From: Acidimicrobiia bacterium
GTDB lineage: Bacteria > Actinomycetota > Acidimicrobiia > Acidimicrobiales > Bin134
Assembly: GCA_022825005.1 (NCBI GenBank)
Contig: JAJDYU010000069.1
Location: forward strand, 1 to 64,000
Direction of reading: 5' to 3'
DNA: 64,000 bases
Within the stretch, counting starts at the first letter, position 1; the number at the start of each line of letters is the position of its first letter. Under the pieces are notes generated by a model. The model had not been told where the DNA came from and ran no database searches. It saw only the letters and a list, made by a program, of their open reading frames with translations. Positions 49,434 through 58,841 of this stretch are shown here, in pieces. A program made the position numbers and the translations under genes.

Positions 49434-49915
49434 AGGTTCACGATCTGAAGCCGGCCCCGGGTTCTCGCAAGCGCCCTCAGCGCAAAGCCCGCGGCATTGC
49501 CGGCAAGGGCGGTAAAACCGCAGGCCGAGGCACGAAAGGGCAGAGGGCCCGGAGCAAGATCCCCGTCGGGTTCGAAGGCGGTCAGATGCCTCTGGCCCGC
49601 CGGGTGCCCAAGCTGAGGGGGTTCAAGAACCCGTTCCGCATGGAGTACCAGGCCATCAACCTCGACGTGATCGAGGCCACCGGGCTCGACGAGATCACCC
49701 CGGAGGTGCTGCACGAGCACGGGCTATTGCACAAGGGTGCCTTGGCCAAAGTTCTGGGCCGCGGCGAGCTAAATCGGGCTGTCACCGTCAAAGCCCACGG
49801 GTTCTCTGAGTCGGCAAAGGCGGCCATTGAGGCCGCAGGCGGTAGCGTGGAGGTGCTGCCCAAGCCCTTCACCGGGCGGCCTCCGGCCAAGGGCAACGCC
49901 CTCACCAACCGATAG
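49430..49915 (+). CDS. rplO: 50S ribosomal protein L15
   Basis: A 161-residue L15. ATG 49430 (MKVHDLKPAPGSRKRPQRKA) overlaps the rpmD stop; the frame is open upstream but without homology. GKGGKTAGRGTKGQRARSK and GFEGGQMPLARRVPKLRGF are typical. It is followed by a 96-bp gap containing a secY start copy. Confidence 0.97.
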   Translation: MKVHDLKPAPGSRKRPQRKARGIAGKGGKTAGRGTKGQRARSKIPVGFEGGQMPLARRVPKLRGFKNPFRMEYQAINLDVIEATGLDEITPEVLHEHGLLHKGALAKVLGRGELNRAVTVKAHGFSESAKAAIEAAGGSVEVLPKPFTGRPPAKGNALTNR

Positions 49916-49951
49916 TCCGATCTATACAGGGTCGAAGGAGTAGAAGTCGTC

Positions 49952-49981
49952 GTGCTCACCAGGATTACGAAGGCGCTATAG
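49952..49981 (+). CDS. 9-codon leader ORF resembling the SecY N-terminus
   Basis: GTG 49952 opens MLTRITKAL, ending at TAG 49979-49981. SecY, 60 bp downstream, begins MLTRVTNMF. The first six codons are alike (one synonymous change, one Ile/Val change). GAAGGAG lies at 49934-49940. It could be a leader peptide or a decayed duplication. Confidence 0.4.
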   Translation: MLTRITKAL

Positions 49982-50011
49982 CAGTGTCTTTGGCCAAAAA
50001 GGGGAATTCTT

Positions 50012-51361
50012 GTGCTCACTAGGGTGACGAATATGTTCCGGGTCGCCGATCTCCGGAACAAGATCCTGTTCACGCTGGCGATGCTGGTGATCTTCCGCTT
50101 GGGCGTGGCCATCCCCTCCCCCGGAGTCGATCTCGATGCCGTCGACCAACTCCGCAACCAGGCCGACGCCGGTGGGGTTACCGGGCTGTTGAATTTCTTC
50201 TCCGGCGGCGCACTGTCGCAGTTCGCCATCTTCGCCCTGGGAATCTTCCCCTACATCACCGCGTCCATCATCATGCAGGTGCTCGGAGTGGTAATTCCCC
50301 GCATCGAGCAATGGCAGAACCAGGGAGCGGTGGGCCAGCGCAAGATCACCCAGTGGACCCGGTATCTGACCATTGCCATCGCCATCATCCAGGCCACCTC
50401 GTTCTCCTTCTTGTTCCACAACGGCGGCGGCGGCCTCAGCCTGACCGGCGGCAACGCCAATCAGGCCATCGACCTGCTGCCCAACTTCACCGCCCCCCGG
50501 GTATTCCTGGTGGTGCTCACCCTCACCGCCGGCACTGCGCTGCTGATGTGGATGGGGGAGCTCATAACCCAAAAGGGCATCGGCAACGGGATGTCGCTCA
50601 TCATCTTCGCCTCGGTGGTGTCAACCATTCCCAATCAGTTCTCGCTGGTTAAAGCGTCCGAGGGCTGGGGCGCGGTGTTCGTTATCGCCCTCATGTACCT
50701 GGCGCTGCTGGTGGCCATCGTTTTCGTGGAGAACGGCCAGCGCCAGATCCCGGTGCAGTTTGCCAAGCGGGTGGTGGGCCGCCGGATGGCCGGCGGCCAG
50801 AGCACCTATATCCCGCTGAAGGTGAACCAGTCGGGCGTGATCCCCATCATCTTCGCCAGCTCGGTTCTGTATCTGCCCATCCTGCTGTCGGCAGTGCTGC
50901 CGTCCGACTCCAACCCCGACCACAATACCTGGGGAGAGAGCGTCCAGAGCTGGGTGAACACCCACCTGGGCGATCCGGCCGACACCGTGTACTTGATTGT
51001 CTTCGCCCTGATGATCGTGGGATTCGCCTACTTCTACACCGCCATCACCTTCGATCCGGTCAAGCAGGCCGACCAGATCCGCAAGCAGGGCGGTTTCATC
51101 CCCGGCATCCGACCCGGCCGCCAAACCGAGCGCTACCTGGGTCGCATCCTGTCCCGAATCACGTTGCCCGGAGCGCTGTTCATCGCTGCGGTGGCCGTCA
51201 TACCCGCCATCGCCCTCTCCCAGTACATCCCCAGCCAGAGCGCCACCGCCTACAGCTTCAGCGGCATCTCCGTGCTCATCGCCGTGGGCGTGGCCCTGGA
51301 GACCATGAAGCAGATCGACAGCCAGCTCATGATGAGAAATTACGAGGGCTTCTTGAAGTAA
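50012..51361 (+). CDS. secY: Preprotein translocase subunit SecY
   Basis: A 449-residue SecY, the channel of the Sec translocon. It starts at GTG 50012 after AGGGGA. Ten membrane segments are expected, and hydrophobic runs are visible throughout, from ILFTLAMLVIFRLGV to ISVLIAVGVALE. Conserved elements include NFFSGGALSQFAIFALGIFPYI (first helices/plug region) and RQIPVQFAKRVVGRR in a cytoplasmic loop. The stop overlaps adk (TAATG). Confidence 0.97.
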   Translation: MLTRVTNMFRVADLRNKILFTLAMLVIFRLGVAIPSPGVDLDAVDQLRNQADAGGVTGLLNFFSGGALSQFAIFALGIFPYITASIIMQVLGVVIPRIEQWQNQGAVGQRKITQWTRYLTIAIAIIQATSFSFLFHNGGGGLSLTGGNANQAIDLLPNFTAPRVFLVVLTLTAGTALLMWMGELITQKGIGNGMSLIIFASVVSTIPNQFSLVKASEGWGAVFVIALMYLALLVAIVFVENGQRQIPVQFAKRVVGRRMAGGQSTYIPLKVNQSGVIPIIFASSVLYLPILLSAVLPSDSNPDHNTWGESVQSWVNTHLGDPADTVYLIVFALMIVGFAYFYTAITFDPVKQADQIRKQGGFIPGIRPGRQTERYLGRILSRITLPGALFIAAVAVIPAIALSQYIPSQSATAYSFSGISVLIAVGVALETMKQIDSQLMMRNYEGFLK

Positions 51362-51918
51362 TGCCTTTGGTGCTGGTCATACTGGGCCGCCAAGGCTCAG
51401 GCAAGGGGACTCAGGCTGCACTGCTGGCCGAGCGCTATGGGGTGGTCCACGTCTCCACCGGCGACATGCTTCGCGCCGCGGTGGCCGCGGGCACCGAGTT
51501 GGGACTGCGGGCCAAGGCGGTGATGGATGCCGGCGACCTGGTCGGCGACGACATCATGATCGGGATCGTGGACGAGCGGTTGGCCGACGACGACATCGAA
51601 GCGCACGGCGTGCTGCTGGACGGGTTTCCCCGGACCACGGCTCAAGCCGACGCCCTCGCTGAGATCCTGGGGGGAACCGGCCCCGACATGGCCATAAACC
51701 TGGACGTTCCCATCGACGAAGTAACCGATCGGATGCTGGCCCGAGGGCGAGACGACGACACCGAAGAGGCCATCTCCCGCCGACTGGAGCTCTACGAAGC
51801 CGAGACTGCTCCGCTTCTGGCCTGGTTCGAGGAGCGGGGTCGCCTGACCGTTATCGACGGGCTGGGAACCGAAGACGAAGTTTTCGCCCGCCTCACCGAT
51901 GTCATTAGCGCCATTTAG
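51361..51918 (+). CDS. adk: Adenylate kinase, short form
   Basis: A 185-residue enzyme interconverting AMP+ATP and 2 ADP. The P-loop is GRQGSGKGTQ, where most relatives have GPPGSGKGTQ or GAPGAGKGTQ. The AMP-binding HVSTGDMLRAAV and LDGFPRTTAQADAL segments are present. It lacks the long LID insertion, as in other short adenylate kinases. No methionine aminopeptidase gene follows it, unlike in many actinobacteria. Confidence 0.95.
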   Translation: MPLVLVILGRQGSGKGTQAALLAERYGVVHVSTGDMLRAAVAAGTELGLRAKAVMDAGDLVGDDIMIGIVDERLADDDIEAHGVLLDGFPRTTAQADALAEILGGTGPDMAINLDVPIDEVTDRMLARGRDDDTEEAISRRLELYEAETAPLLAWFEERGRLTVIDGLGTEDEVFARLTDVISAI

Positions 51919-52049
51919 GGCTTTTCCGCCCGTCAGCCGGTTTGTTCCCGTTGAATACGCCGTATAGCATGGCTATTCGGCTCACCTAGTGGGCCGCTAT
52001 TCGCGCGGTTCGCCGCACCAGCTTGCCAAGACGTCAGGAGAGGTCGCCC

Positions 52050-52274
52050 TTGGCGAAAAACAAGGAAGACGCCATCATCATGGAAGGGACTGTTACTGAG
52101 TCTCTTCCCAATGCCATGTTCCGAGTAGAGCTCGAGAACGGGCACAAGGTGCTGACCCACATCTCCGGCAAGATGCGGATGCACTACATAAGGATTCTCC
52201 CCGGTGATCGGGTCCAAGTGGAATTGACTCCCTACGACCTTCAACGGGGCCGGATCACCTACCGGTACAAATAG
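52050..52274 (+). CDS. infA: Translation initiation factor IF-1
   Basis: A 74-residue OB-fold IF-1. The start is TTG 52050 ([15 protein letters not shown]), supported by AGGAGAGG at 52036-52043; an upstream in-frame TTG at 52023 has no such support. The rest ([39 protein letters not shown]) is fully typical. Confidence 0.96.
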   Translation: MAKNKEDAIIMEGTVTESLPNAMFRVELENGHKVLTHISGKMRMHYIRILPGDRVQVELTPYDLQRGRITYRYK

Positions 52275-52323
52275 CCGCAACAAGAGCAGCCAAAGGGCAC
52301 AACGGATCATCGAAAGGCACACC

Positions 52324-52437
52324 GTGAAAGTCCGTCCCAGTGTGAAGAAAATCTGCGACAAGTGCAGGGTCATACGCCGCCACGGGCGCGTGCGGGTGAT
52401 CTGTTCCAACCCCCGGCACAAGCAAAGGCAGGGCTGA
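52324..52437 (+). CDS. rpmJ: 50S ribosomal protein L36
   Basis: A 37-residue L36 starting at GTG 52324 ([17 protein letters not shown]). It keeps the zinc ligands C11, C14, C27 and H32, so it is the zinc-binding form. It lies in the usual place between infA and rpsM, with rpsM starting 3 bp later. Confidence 0.96.
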   Translation: MKVRPSVKKICDKCRVIRRHGRVRVICSNPRHKQRQG

Positions 52438-52440
52438 ACT

Positions 52441-52821
52441 GTGGCCCGTATCGCCGGCGTCGACATTCCCCGGGAGAAACGCACCATCGTCTCCCTGACC
52501 TACATCTACGGCATTGGACCGACCCTGGCCCGCCAAGTGTGCGCAGAAGCCGGAGTGGACGAGAGCACCAGGCTGCGCGACCTGACTGATGAAGAGGTGG
52601 CCCGACTGCGCAACTACATCGAGGGCAGCCTTCGGGTGGAAGGCGATCTCCGCCGGGAGACCAGCCAAGACGTCAAGCGCAAGATGGAGATCGGCTGCTA
52701 TCAGGGCCTGCGCCACCGCCGGGGGCTTCCCGTTCGCGGCCAGCGCACCCACACAAATGCCCGCACCCGCAAGGGACCGAAGAAGACCGTGGCCGGAAAG
52801 AAGAAGGTGATGAAGAAGTGA
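52441..52821 (+). CDS. rpsM: 30S ribosomal protein S13
   Basis: A 126-residue S13 in the 30S head, starting at GTG 52441. [37 protein letters not shown] and [20 protein letters not shown] are diagnostic. Confidence 0.97.
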   Translation: MARIAGVDIPREKRTIVSLTYIYGIGPTLARQVCAEAGVDESTRLRDLTDEEVARLRNYIEGSLRVEGDLRRETSQDVKRKMEIGCYQGLRHRRGLPVRGQRTHTNARTRKGPKKTVAGKKKVMKK

Positions 52822-52843
52822 AGCAGGAAAGGACTAGCCGCTA

Positions 52844-53242
52844 ATGGCCAAGCCATCAGCCGGAGGGCGTCGGCCCCGCCGCAGGGAGCGCAAGAACATC
52901 TCCTACGGAGTGGCCCATATCAAGAGCTCCTTCAATAACACCATCGTGACCATCGCCGACCAGCAAGGAAACGTCATCTCCTGGGCATCAGCGGGCAACG
53001 TCGGCTTCAAGGGTTCGCGCAAGTCCACCCCGTTCGCGGCCCAGATGGCCGCCGAGCAGGCCGGTCGCAAGGCCATGGAGCACGGCATACGCAAAGTAGA
53101 CGTGCATGTCCGCGGACCGGGCTCAGGGCGCGAAACCGCAATCCGCTCGCTCCAGGGGGTGGGCATTGAGATCACCGGCATCAAGGACGTCACCCCCATT
53201 CCCCACAACGGGTGCCGCCCGGCAAAGCGGCGGAGGGTCTGA
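52844..53242 (+). CDS. rpsK: 30S ribosomal protein S11
   Basis: A 132-residue S11 of the platform. [40 protein letters not shown] and [20 protein letters not shown] are typical. It precedes rpsD by one base. Confidence 0.97.
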   Translation: MAKPSAGGRRPRRRERKNISYGVAHIKSSFNNTIVTIADQQGNVISWASAGNVGFKGSRKSTPFAAQMAAEQAGRKAMEHGIRKVDVHVRGPGSGRETAIRSLQGVGIEITGIKDVTPIPHNGCRPAKRRRV

Positions 53243-53243
53243 C

Positions 53244-53861
53244 ATGTCTCGATACACCGGTCCGCGATCGCGGGTTTCTCGGCGCCTGGGCGTGAACGTC
53301 TGGGGAACCAAGGGCGAGACCATCGCCTTGGAACGCCGCCCCTATCCCCCAGGCGAGCACGGCAGATCGCGGCGCCGGGGCAACGTCTCGGAATACCTGC
53401 TCCAGCTTCAGGAGAAGCAGAAGGCCCGCTACACCTACGGGCTGAACGAGCGCCAGTTCCGCAATGTCTTCAAGGAGGCGGCCCGCCACAAGGGGGTCAC
53501 CGGCGAGAACATGTTGCGGTTCTTGGAACTGCGCCTCGACAACGTGGTGTACCGCCTCGGTTGGGGCGCCACCCGACCCCAAGCCCGCCAACTCGTCTCC
53601 CACGGTCACATCAATGTGAACGGAAGCCGGGTGAACATTCCCAGCTACCGCCTCCGCAAAGGCGACGTTGTGGCCCTGCGGGACAAAGCCCGGGAGATGA
53701 TCGTGGTGGGGTGGAACCTGGATGTGCTCGACCGCACCCCGCCAGCCTGGTTGACCCGGGCTGACGACGGCTTCGAGGCCACGGTGCGAGACGCCCCGCT
53801 GAGAGAGCAGATCGACGTGCCGGTTAGAGAACAGCTCATCGTCGAGCTCTACAGCAAGTAG
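53244..53861 (+). CDS. rpsD: 30S ribosomal protein S4
   Basis: A 205-residue S4, a primary 16S rRNA binder. ATG 53244 (MSRYTGPRSRVSRRLGVNVW) is the start; the frame is open upstream through rpsK without homology. RLDNVVYRLGWGATRPQARQ and LVSHGHINVNGSRVNIPSY form the S4-type RNA-binding domain. Confidence 0.97.
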   Translation: MSRYTGPRSRVSRRLGVNVWGTKGETIALERRPYPPGEHGRSRRRGNVSEYLLQLQEKQKARYTYGLNERQFRNVFKEAARHKGVTGENMLRFLELRLDNVVYRLGWGATRPQARQLVSHGHINVNGSRVNIPSYRLRKGDVVALRDKAREMIVVGWNLDVLDRTPPAWLTRADDGFEATVRDAPLREQIDVPVREQLIVELYSK

Positions 53862-53941
53862 GCCACGCAGCCTCTTGCCATCCACCACGACCATCCGACC
53901 AAGTTGACCACCACCACTTCAAGAACTGAGGGAGCCGGAAC

Positions 53942-54883
53942 ATGCTGGTAATGCAACGACCCACTGTCGAGACTGTTACCGAGCTCGAAGACAACCGCCA
54001 GAAGTTTGCCATCGGGCCTCTGGAGCCTGGCTTCGGCCATACGCTCGGCAACTCCCTGCGCCGAGCTCTGCTGTCGTCCATTCCTGGCGCAGCCGTCATC
54101 AGGGTCCGCTTCGACGATGCCCTCCACGAGTTCGACACGATCACCGGCGTGGCCGAGGATGTGACCGACATCATCTTGAACCTCAAGGATCTCGTCCTGC
54201 GATGCCACAGCGAAGATCCCGTCGAATTGCGCATCGACCAGCGAGGACCTGGCGAGGTCACCGGTGCGAGCCTGGCCGTCAACCCCGATGTGGAGGTGCT
54301 CAACCCCGACCTGATCATCACCCGCCTGAACGATAAAGCCCGCCTGGCAATGGACGTCACCGTCTCCCAAGGCCGGGGCTACGTGTCGGCTGAGACCAAC
54401 AAGGTCGACGCCACCATTGGCGTGATCCCCATAGACTCGATCTTCTCTCCTGTGCGACGGGTGGCCTACAACGTGGAGCCCACCCGAGTAGAGCAGTCCA
54501 CCGAGTTTGACCGGCTCGTCCTGGATATCGAGACCGACAGCTCCATCACCCCGCAAGAGGCGCTGGCCTCAGCCGGTGCCACGCTGCGAACTCTCGTTCA
54601 GCTCGTCGAGGAGATGAGCGACGAGCCTCAGGGTTTGAGCATGGCCGAAGCGGGCAGCGCCCCGGCCGGGGCCCCCGACCTCGACCTGCCCATCGAAGAT
54701 CTGGATCTGTCTGAGCGGCCCCGCAACTGCCTCAAGCGGGCGCAGATCAACATGATCGGCGAGCTGTTGGCCCGCACCGAGGACGAGCTGCTGGCCATCA
54801 CCAACTTCGGCCAGAAGTCGCTGGACGAGGTGAACGAGAAACTGGACGAGCGCGGCCTCGCCCTGGCTGGCCCCCGGTCGTAG
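53942..54883 (+). CDS. rpoA: DNA-directed RNA polymerase alpha subunit
   Basis: A 313-residue alpha subunit. The N-terminal dimerisation domain includes [20 protein letters not shown] and [20 protein letters not shown]. The C-terminal domain that contacts UP elements and activators is [20 protein letters not shown] through [18 protein letters not shown]. The start ATG follows GAGGGAG by eight bases. Confidence 0.98.
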   Translation: MLVMQRPTVETVTELEDNRQKFAIGPLEPGFGHTLGNSLRRALLSSIPGAAVIRVRFDDALHEFDTITGVAEDVTDIILNLKDLVLRCHSEDPVELRIDQRGPGEVTGASLAVNPDVEVLNPDLIITRLNDKARLAMDVTVSQGRGYVSAETNKVDATIGVIPIDSIFSPVRRVAYNVEPTRVEQSTEFDRLVLDIETDSSITPQEALASAGATLRTLVQLVEEMSDEPQGLSMAEAGSAPAGAPDLDLPIEDLDLSERPRNCLKRAQINMIGELLARTEDELLAITNFGQKSLDEVNEKLDERGLALAGPRS

Positions 54884-54896
54884 AAGAGGGAACGCC

Positions 54897-55250
54897 ATGC
54901 CCGGACGACCACGCAAGGGACGCCGTTTTGGCGGCAGCTCGCAGCACCAGAAGCTGATGATGGCCAATCTGGTCGCATCGCTGATCGCCGCTGAGGGCAT
55001 AACCACCACCGAGGCCAAGGCCAAGGCCATGCGCCCGGTAGCCGAGAAGCTCATCACTAAGGCCAAGAAGGGCGGACGGCACAATCACCGCCAGATCCTG
55101 GCCCAGCTTGGCGACCCCGAGATCACTGACAAGCTCATGGTGGACATCGGGCCCCGCTACGCCAATCGGCCCGGGGGTTATACCCGCATCCTGAAACTCG
55201 GGCCCCGCTATGGCGACAACGCCCCCATGGCCCGAATCGAGCTGGTTTAG
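54897..55250 (+). CDS. rplQ: 50S ribosomal protein L17
   Basis: A 117-residue L17 near the tunnel exit. [20 protein letters not shown] is followed by [20 protein letters not shown] and [20 protein letters not shown], the family core. It follows rpoA by 13 bp. Confidence 0.97.
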   Translation: MPGRPRKGRRFGGSSQHQKLMMANLVASLIAAEGITTTEAKAKAMRPVAEKLITKAKKGGRHNHRQILAQLGDPEITDKLMVDIGPRYANRPGGYTRILKLGPRYGDNAPMARIELV

Positions 55251-55263
55251 TTACTGGGCAACC

Positions 55264-56013
55264 GTGCGAGTCCGCGCCACGGTTGCTTATGACGGCGGGT
55301 CGTTCCACGGGTTTGCCGTCAACGAAGGGGTTCGCACGGTGGGGGGCGACCTCACAGACGCTCTTTCCCGCTGCCTGCGCCATCCGGTCGAGCTGACCTG
55401 TGCGGGCCGCACCGACACCGGGGTCCATGCCCGGGGACAGGTGGTGAGCTTTTCCGCCCCCGACGAAGTGGATCTGCCAGCCGTTCGCACCGCGGTGAAC
55501 CGCATGCTGGCGCCAGCCATCGCGGTGAGTGACATGGAGGCCGCTCCAGAGGAATTCGACGCTCGCTTCGACGCCACCAGCCGTACCTACCACTACACAG
55601 TCTTGAACCGAGAAGTGCCCGATCCGTTCTTGGCCGCCACTGCCTGGCACTATCCCCGTCGTCTCGACGTGGCCGCCATGAACAGCGCAGCCACCGCCAT
55701 AGTGGGACAGCACGACTTCTCATCGTTCTGCCGCCGACAGCACGCCGCCAACGGCTCGGAGAAATCCCGGGTCCGAGTGGTCTTGCGAGCGGAGTGGCAA
55801 CAAGGCGAACAAGACCTACTGCGCTTCGAGATCGAAGCCTCCTCCTTCTGCCATCAGATGGTGCGCTCCATCACCGGGGCATTGGTGGACATCGGTGCCG
55901 CCCGGCACCCTCCCGAAGCCATGGCCGAGATCCTGGCCGCCAAAGACCGCTCCAGGGTCCCCAACTTGGCCCCACCCCACGGCCTCTGCCTGTGGTCGGT
56001 CTGCTACTCGTGA
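55264..56013 (+). CDS. truA: tRNA pseudouridine synthase A
   Basis: A 249-residue enzyme forming pseudouridine at positions 38-40 of the tRNA anticodon arm. GTG 55264 is preferred as the start because the catalytic domain begins at once (VRATVAYDGGSFHGFA). The catalytic aspartate is D51 in GRTDTGVHA. SFCHQMVRSITGALVDIG is the conserved C-terminal block. The rplQ-truA linkage is common. Confidence 0.95.
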   Translation: MRVRATVAYDGGSFHGFAVNEGVRTVGGDLTDALSRCLRHPVELTCAGRTDTGVHARGQVVSFSAPDEVDLPAVRTAVNRMLAPAIAVSDMEAAPEEFDARFDATSRTYHYTVLNREVPDPFLAATAWHYPRRLDVAAMNSAATAIVGQHDFSSFCRRQHAANGSEKSRVRVVLRAEWQQGEQDLLRFEIEASSFCHQMVRSITGALVDIGAARHPPEAMAEILAAKDRSRVPNLAPPHGLCLWSVCYS

Positions 56014-56042
56014 AGAGGGTGCCGGGACACTCGCTGGGGCAG

Positions 56043-56072
56043 TTGTCAATTACCCGATTCGGGCCGTATCAT
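56043..56072 (+). promoter_or_regulatory. Promoter of rplM-rpsI
   Basis: TTGTCA at 56043-56048 and TATCAT at 56067-56072 with an 18-bp spacer lie 35 bp before the rplM ATG. The -10 and downstream bases resemble those before rpoB. Confidence 0.6.
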
Positions 56073-56106
56073 TGCCCTTCCCGGTATCGCATCTGAAGGA
56101 AAGCCG

Positions 56107-56565
56107 ATGCCTACTTACTCCCCGAAAATCAAAGACATCGAACGCGCGTGGCACATCGTCGACGCCGAGGGCCTCATCCTCGGCCGAATGGCCACCGAGG
56201 TGGCCCGCGTCCTGCGCGGCAAGCACAAGCCCGACTTCACTCCCCATCTCGACACCGGCGACCATGTGATCATCGTCAATGCCGACAAAGTGGTACTCAC
56301 CGGCAACAAGGCCACTGGCAAGAAGGTCTACCGTCACTCCGGCTATCCCGGGGGCCTGCGCCAGGCGAGCTACGGCCACCTCCTGGAAACCCAGCCCGCT
56401 GAAGCGGTGCGACGGACCGTCCGGGGAATGCTCCCCAAGAACCGATTAGGCCGACAGATGCTCCGCAAGCTCAAGGTCTACGCCGGTCCGGTCCACCCCC
56501 ACGAGGCACAGCAACCACAGCCCCTGGTAATTGCCGGGGCCCGATCCCGTACCGAGGACTCATAA
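56107..56565 (+). CDS. rplM: 50S ribosomal protein L13
   Basis: A 152-residue L13, an early assembly protein. [40 protein letters not shown] and [20 protein letters not shown] are diagnostic. GAAGGA precedes the ATG. Its stop overlaps rpsI (TAATG). Confidence 0.97.
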   Translation: MPTYSPKIKDIERAWHIVDAEGLILGRMATEVARVLRGKHKPDFTPHLDTGDHVIIVNADKVVLTGNKATGKKVYRHSGYPGGLRQASYGHLLETQPAEAVRRTVRGMLPKNRLGRQMLRKLKVYAGPVHPHEAQQPQPLVIAGARSRTEDS

Positions 56566-56957
56566 TGCCCGCCCCCCTCACTCAAGCCACCGGACGGCGC
56601 AAGCGAGCTGTTGCCCGTGTCCGGTTCCGCCCCGGCACCGGCCAGGTGACCGTCAACGGCCGCGAGGCCCAGGACTACTTCCCCTCCCAGAGCCATCGCA
56701 TGGCGTTTATGGAGCCGCTCCGGCTCACCAATACTGCCGAGGTATACGACATCGACGTCAACATGCACGGCGGCGGGGCCAACGGACAAGCCGGTGCTCT
56801 GCGTTTGGGTATAGCCCGTGGTCTGGTGGCACTGGATCCCGAGCTGCGGGAGATCCTAAAGCAGGCGGGATTCCTCTCCCGCGACGATCGCAAGAAGGAA
56901 TCCAAGAAGTACGGCCTGAAGAAGGCCCGCAAGGCCCCTCAGTACTCCAAGCGCTAA
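56565..56957 (+). CDS. rpsI: 30S ribosomal protein S9
   Basis: A 130-residue S9 whose C-terminal tail reaches the P-site tRNA. TGRRKRAVARVRFRPGTGQV, GGGANGQAGALRLGIARGLV and the C-terminal KKYGLKKARKAPQYSKR ending in Lys-Arg are typical. Confidence 0.97.
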   Translation: MPAPLTQATGRRKRAVARVRFRPGTGQVTVNGREAQDYFPSQSHRMAFMEPLRLTNTAEVYDIDVNMHGGGANGQAGALRLGIARGLVALDPELREILKQAGFLSRDDRKKESKKYGLKKARKAPQYSKR

Positions 56958-56997
56958 GTCGGATCGCCCAGGTCCTGCTACCCGGAGCTTGAGTCCA

Positions 56998-58323
56998 GTG
57001 CTGCGCTTCGGAACCGACGGGATTCGGGGTCGAGCCTACGACGATCTTCTGCCCGACGACGTCGTCCGTCTGGCCCAAGCGGCCGCTGAAGTCCTCGCAC
57101 CGGCCGGCCCGGTGGTCATCGGCCGCGATACCCGGGACTCCAGTCCAGAATTTGCCGCCGCCTTGGCCGCTGGCTTCAGCGCGGTCGGAGTTCCTGCCAT
57201 CGATATGGGGGTGGCCCCCACACCGGCAGTGGCCTGGGCTGCGGGACGCGCCCACACCCCGGGCGCCATGGTCTCGGCATCCCATAATCCGTGGTACGAC
57301 AACGGCGTCAAGCTCTTCGGCCCAGAGGGCCGCAAACTCGACGACGAGGTTCAAGCCGCCTTGGAATCGACTCTCACCGACACCGATCGGCGGACAGTGC
57401 CCACCCTCGGCTCCCCCCAACGAACATCCGACGGGTCTGATCTGTTGCAGGAATACCGGGAAGCAGCGGCCAACACCGCTGAATTCCACGGTGGCGACCT
57501 ACGCGTGGTAGCGGACGCAGCCCACGGATGCGCCACCGCCACACTCCCTGATCCGCTTAGCGCCCACGGGGTGGATGTCACGGTCATAAACGCGGAGCCC
57601 GACGGCCGGAACATCAATCATCGTTGCGGTTCCACCCACCCCGAAACGATCTCTCGCGCCGTCAAAGGAAGGGGCGCCGATTTGGGGCTCACCTTCGACG
57701 GCGACGCCGACCGGGTGCTGGCCGTTGACCACACCGGCGAACTGGTCGACGGCGATCAGATCATCGCCATTTGCACCGTCGACCGCCATCTCCGAGGGCG
57801 GCTGCCTGGCAACACCGTAGTGGTGACGGTGATGACCAACCTGGGCTTCCACCGGGCCATGGACCAGCGAGGCGTCCACGTGGTGACCACCCCAGTGGGC
57901 GACCGCCATGTGTGGTCGGCGCTCCAAGAAGGCGAGTGGGCGCTGGGCGGTGAGCAGTCGGGCCATGTCATCTTTCCCGCGCTGGCCAAAACCGGCGATG
58001 GTCTGATCACCGCTTTGCAGCTCCTCGAGGTTGTCGCCCGCCGGGGTCTACCGCTGCGGGAGTTGGCCGCCGAAGCCATGACCAAGATGCCCCAGGTGCT
58101 TCACAATGTGGTCATCGACCCCAACTCGATCGACCAAGACCGCATGTCGGCCGCCGTGGCCACCGCCGAGCAGGCCCTCGGTGCCAACGGTCGAATTCTG
58201 GTTCGCCCCTCCGGCACCGAGCCCGTCCTCCGCATCATGGTCGAAGCCGAGACCACCGAAATAGCCAACTCCGTCGCCCAAGAGCTGCTGGCTGCCAGTC
58301 ATCACTGGTCCATCTCCCCATGA
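56998..58323 (+). CDS. glmM: Phosphoglucosamine mutase
   Basis: A 441-residue enzyme converting glucosamine-6-phosphate to glucosamine-1-phosphate for peptidoglycan precursors. GTG 56998 (MLRFGTDGIRGRAYDDLL) has GGAG ten bases upstream; TTG 56989 is in frame but too close to that site. The phosphoserine is S95 in VSASHNPWYDNGVKLFG. The metal-binding loop is TFDGDADRVLAVD, and RPSGTEPVLRIMVEAE closes the sugar-phosphate site. The glmS-like gene lies 2.3 kb downstream, on the same pathway. Confidence 0.96.
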   Translation: MLRFGTDGIRGRAYDDLLPDDVVRLAQAAAEVLAPAGPVVIGRDTRDSSPEFAAALAAGFSAVGVPAIDMGVAPTPAVAWAAGRAHTPGAMVSASHNPWYDNGVKLFGPEGRKLDDEVQAALESTLTDTDRRTVPTLGSPQRTSDGSDLLQEYREAAANTAEFHGGDLRVVADAAHGCATATLPDPLSAHGVDVTVINAEPDGRNINHRCGSTHPETISRAVKGRGADLGLTFDGDADRVLAVDHTGELVDGDQIIAICTVDRHLRGRLPGNTVVVTVMTNLGFHRAMDQRGVHVVTTPVGDRHVWSALQEGEWALGGEQSGHVIFPALAKTGDGLITALQLLEVVARRGLPLRELAAEAMTKMPQVLHNVVIDPNSIDQDRMSAAVATAEQALGANGRILVRPSGTEPVLRIMVEAETTEIANSVAQELLAASHHWSISP

Positions 58324-58330
58324 CAGCTGT

Positions 58331-58840
58331 CTAGAACTGACTGGATAGCCTCGGCAGACCCCGCAAGGTCGAATGTGGCCGAGATTCTGCCTCCGCCAAA
58401 TGGATCCAGGGATAGGTACTGGACCGCAACGTTATGAACGAATTCCAGTCGATGTAGGCCCTCAGCGTCGCTTCCTCTTCGCCCTCAAAGTAGAGGCAGG
58501 CCACCCGCAGCTCGGCTTCAATCTCCTCGGACAGTCCTGATGCCTCGATCGACTCGGTGGAGATCCCTACCTGTCGAGGTCGACCCTCTTCGGAGTGGTT
58601 GTACTTGAATCCGTCAAAGGGTTTCCAGACGCCGCGTTGCATCAAGTCGCCCGCGCCGCTGCACCCCAGGGGGATGGTCTCGAGGTAGATGCCGCCAACC
58701 GGGGTGGCCTTCCGATCGGAGTCCTCGATCAGGCCGGCGAAAGTATGTGTCCCCTCATCGTCAGGGGCGGTGACGGTGTAGGTGAACTCGCCTTCGTCGA
58801 GAATTATGAATCTGACCACCGAGTCCTCCACCGAAGTCAT
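58331..58840 (-). CDS. Hypothetical protein, fragment of an exported-domain protein
   Basis: The minus frame is open from 59017, but its first 59 residues are antisense to a more convincing plus-strand domain, so ATG 58840 is used. The remainder reads EFTYTVTAPDDEGTHTFAGL followed by IEDSDRKATPVGG, a pattern I have seen in immunoglobulin-like extracellular domains. It then continues with an unrecognised sequence containing three cysteines in the whole product. No signal peptide is visible, so this may be the C-terminal piece of a larger broken gene. Function unknown. Confidence 0.4.
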   Translation of the reverse strand: MTSVEDSVVRFIILDEGEFTYTVTAPDDEGTHTFAGLIEDSDRKATPVGGIYLETIPLGCSGAGDLMQRGVWKPFDGFKYNHSEEGRPRQVGISTESIEASGLSEEIEAELRVACLYFEGEEEATLRAYIDWNSFITLRSSTYPWIHLAEAESRPHSTLRGLPRLSSQF

Positions 58841-58841
58841 C

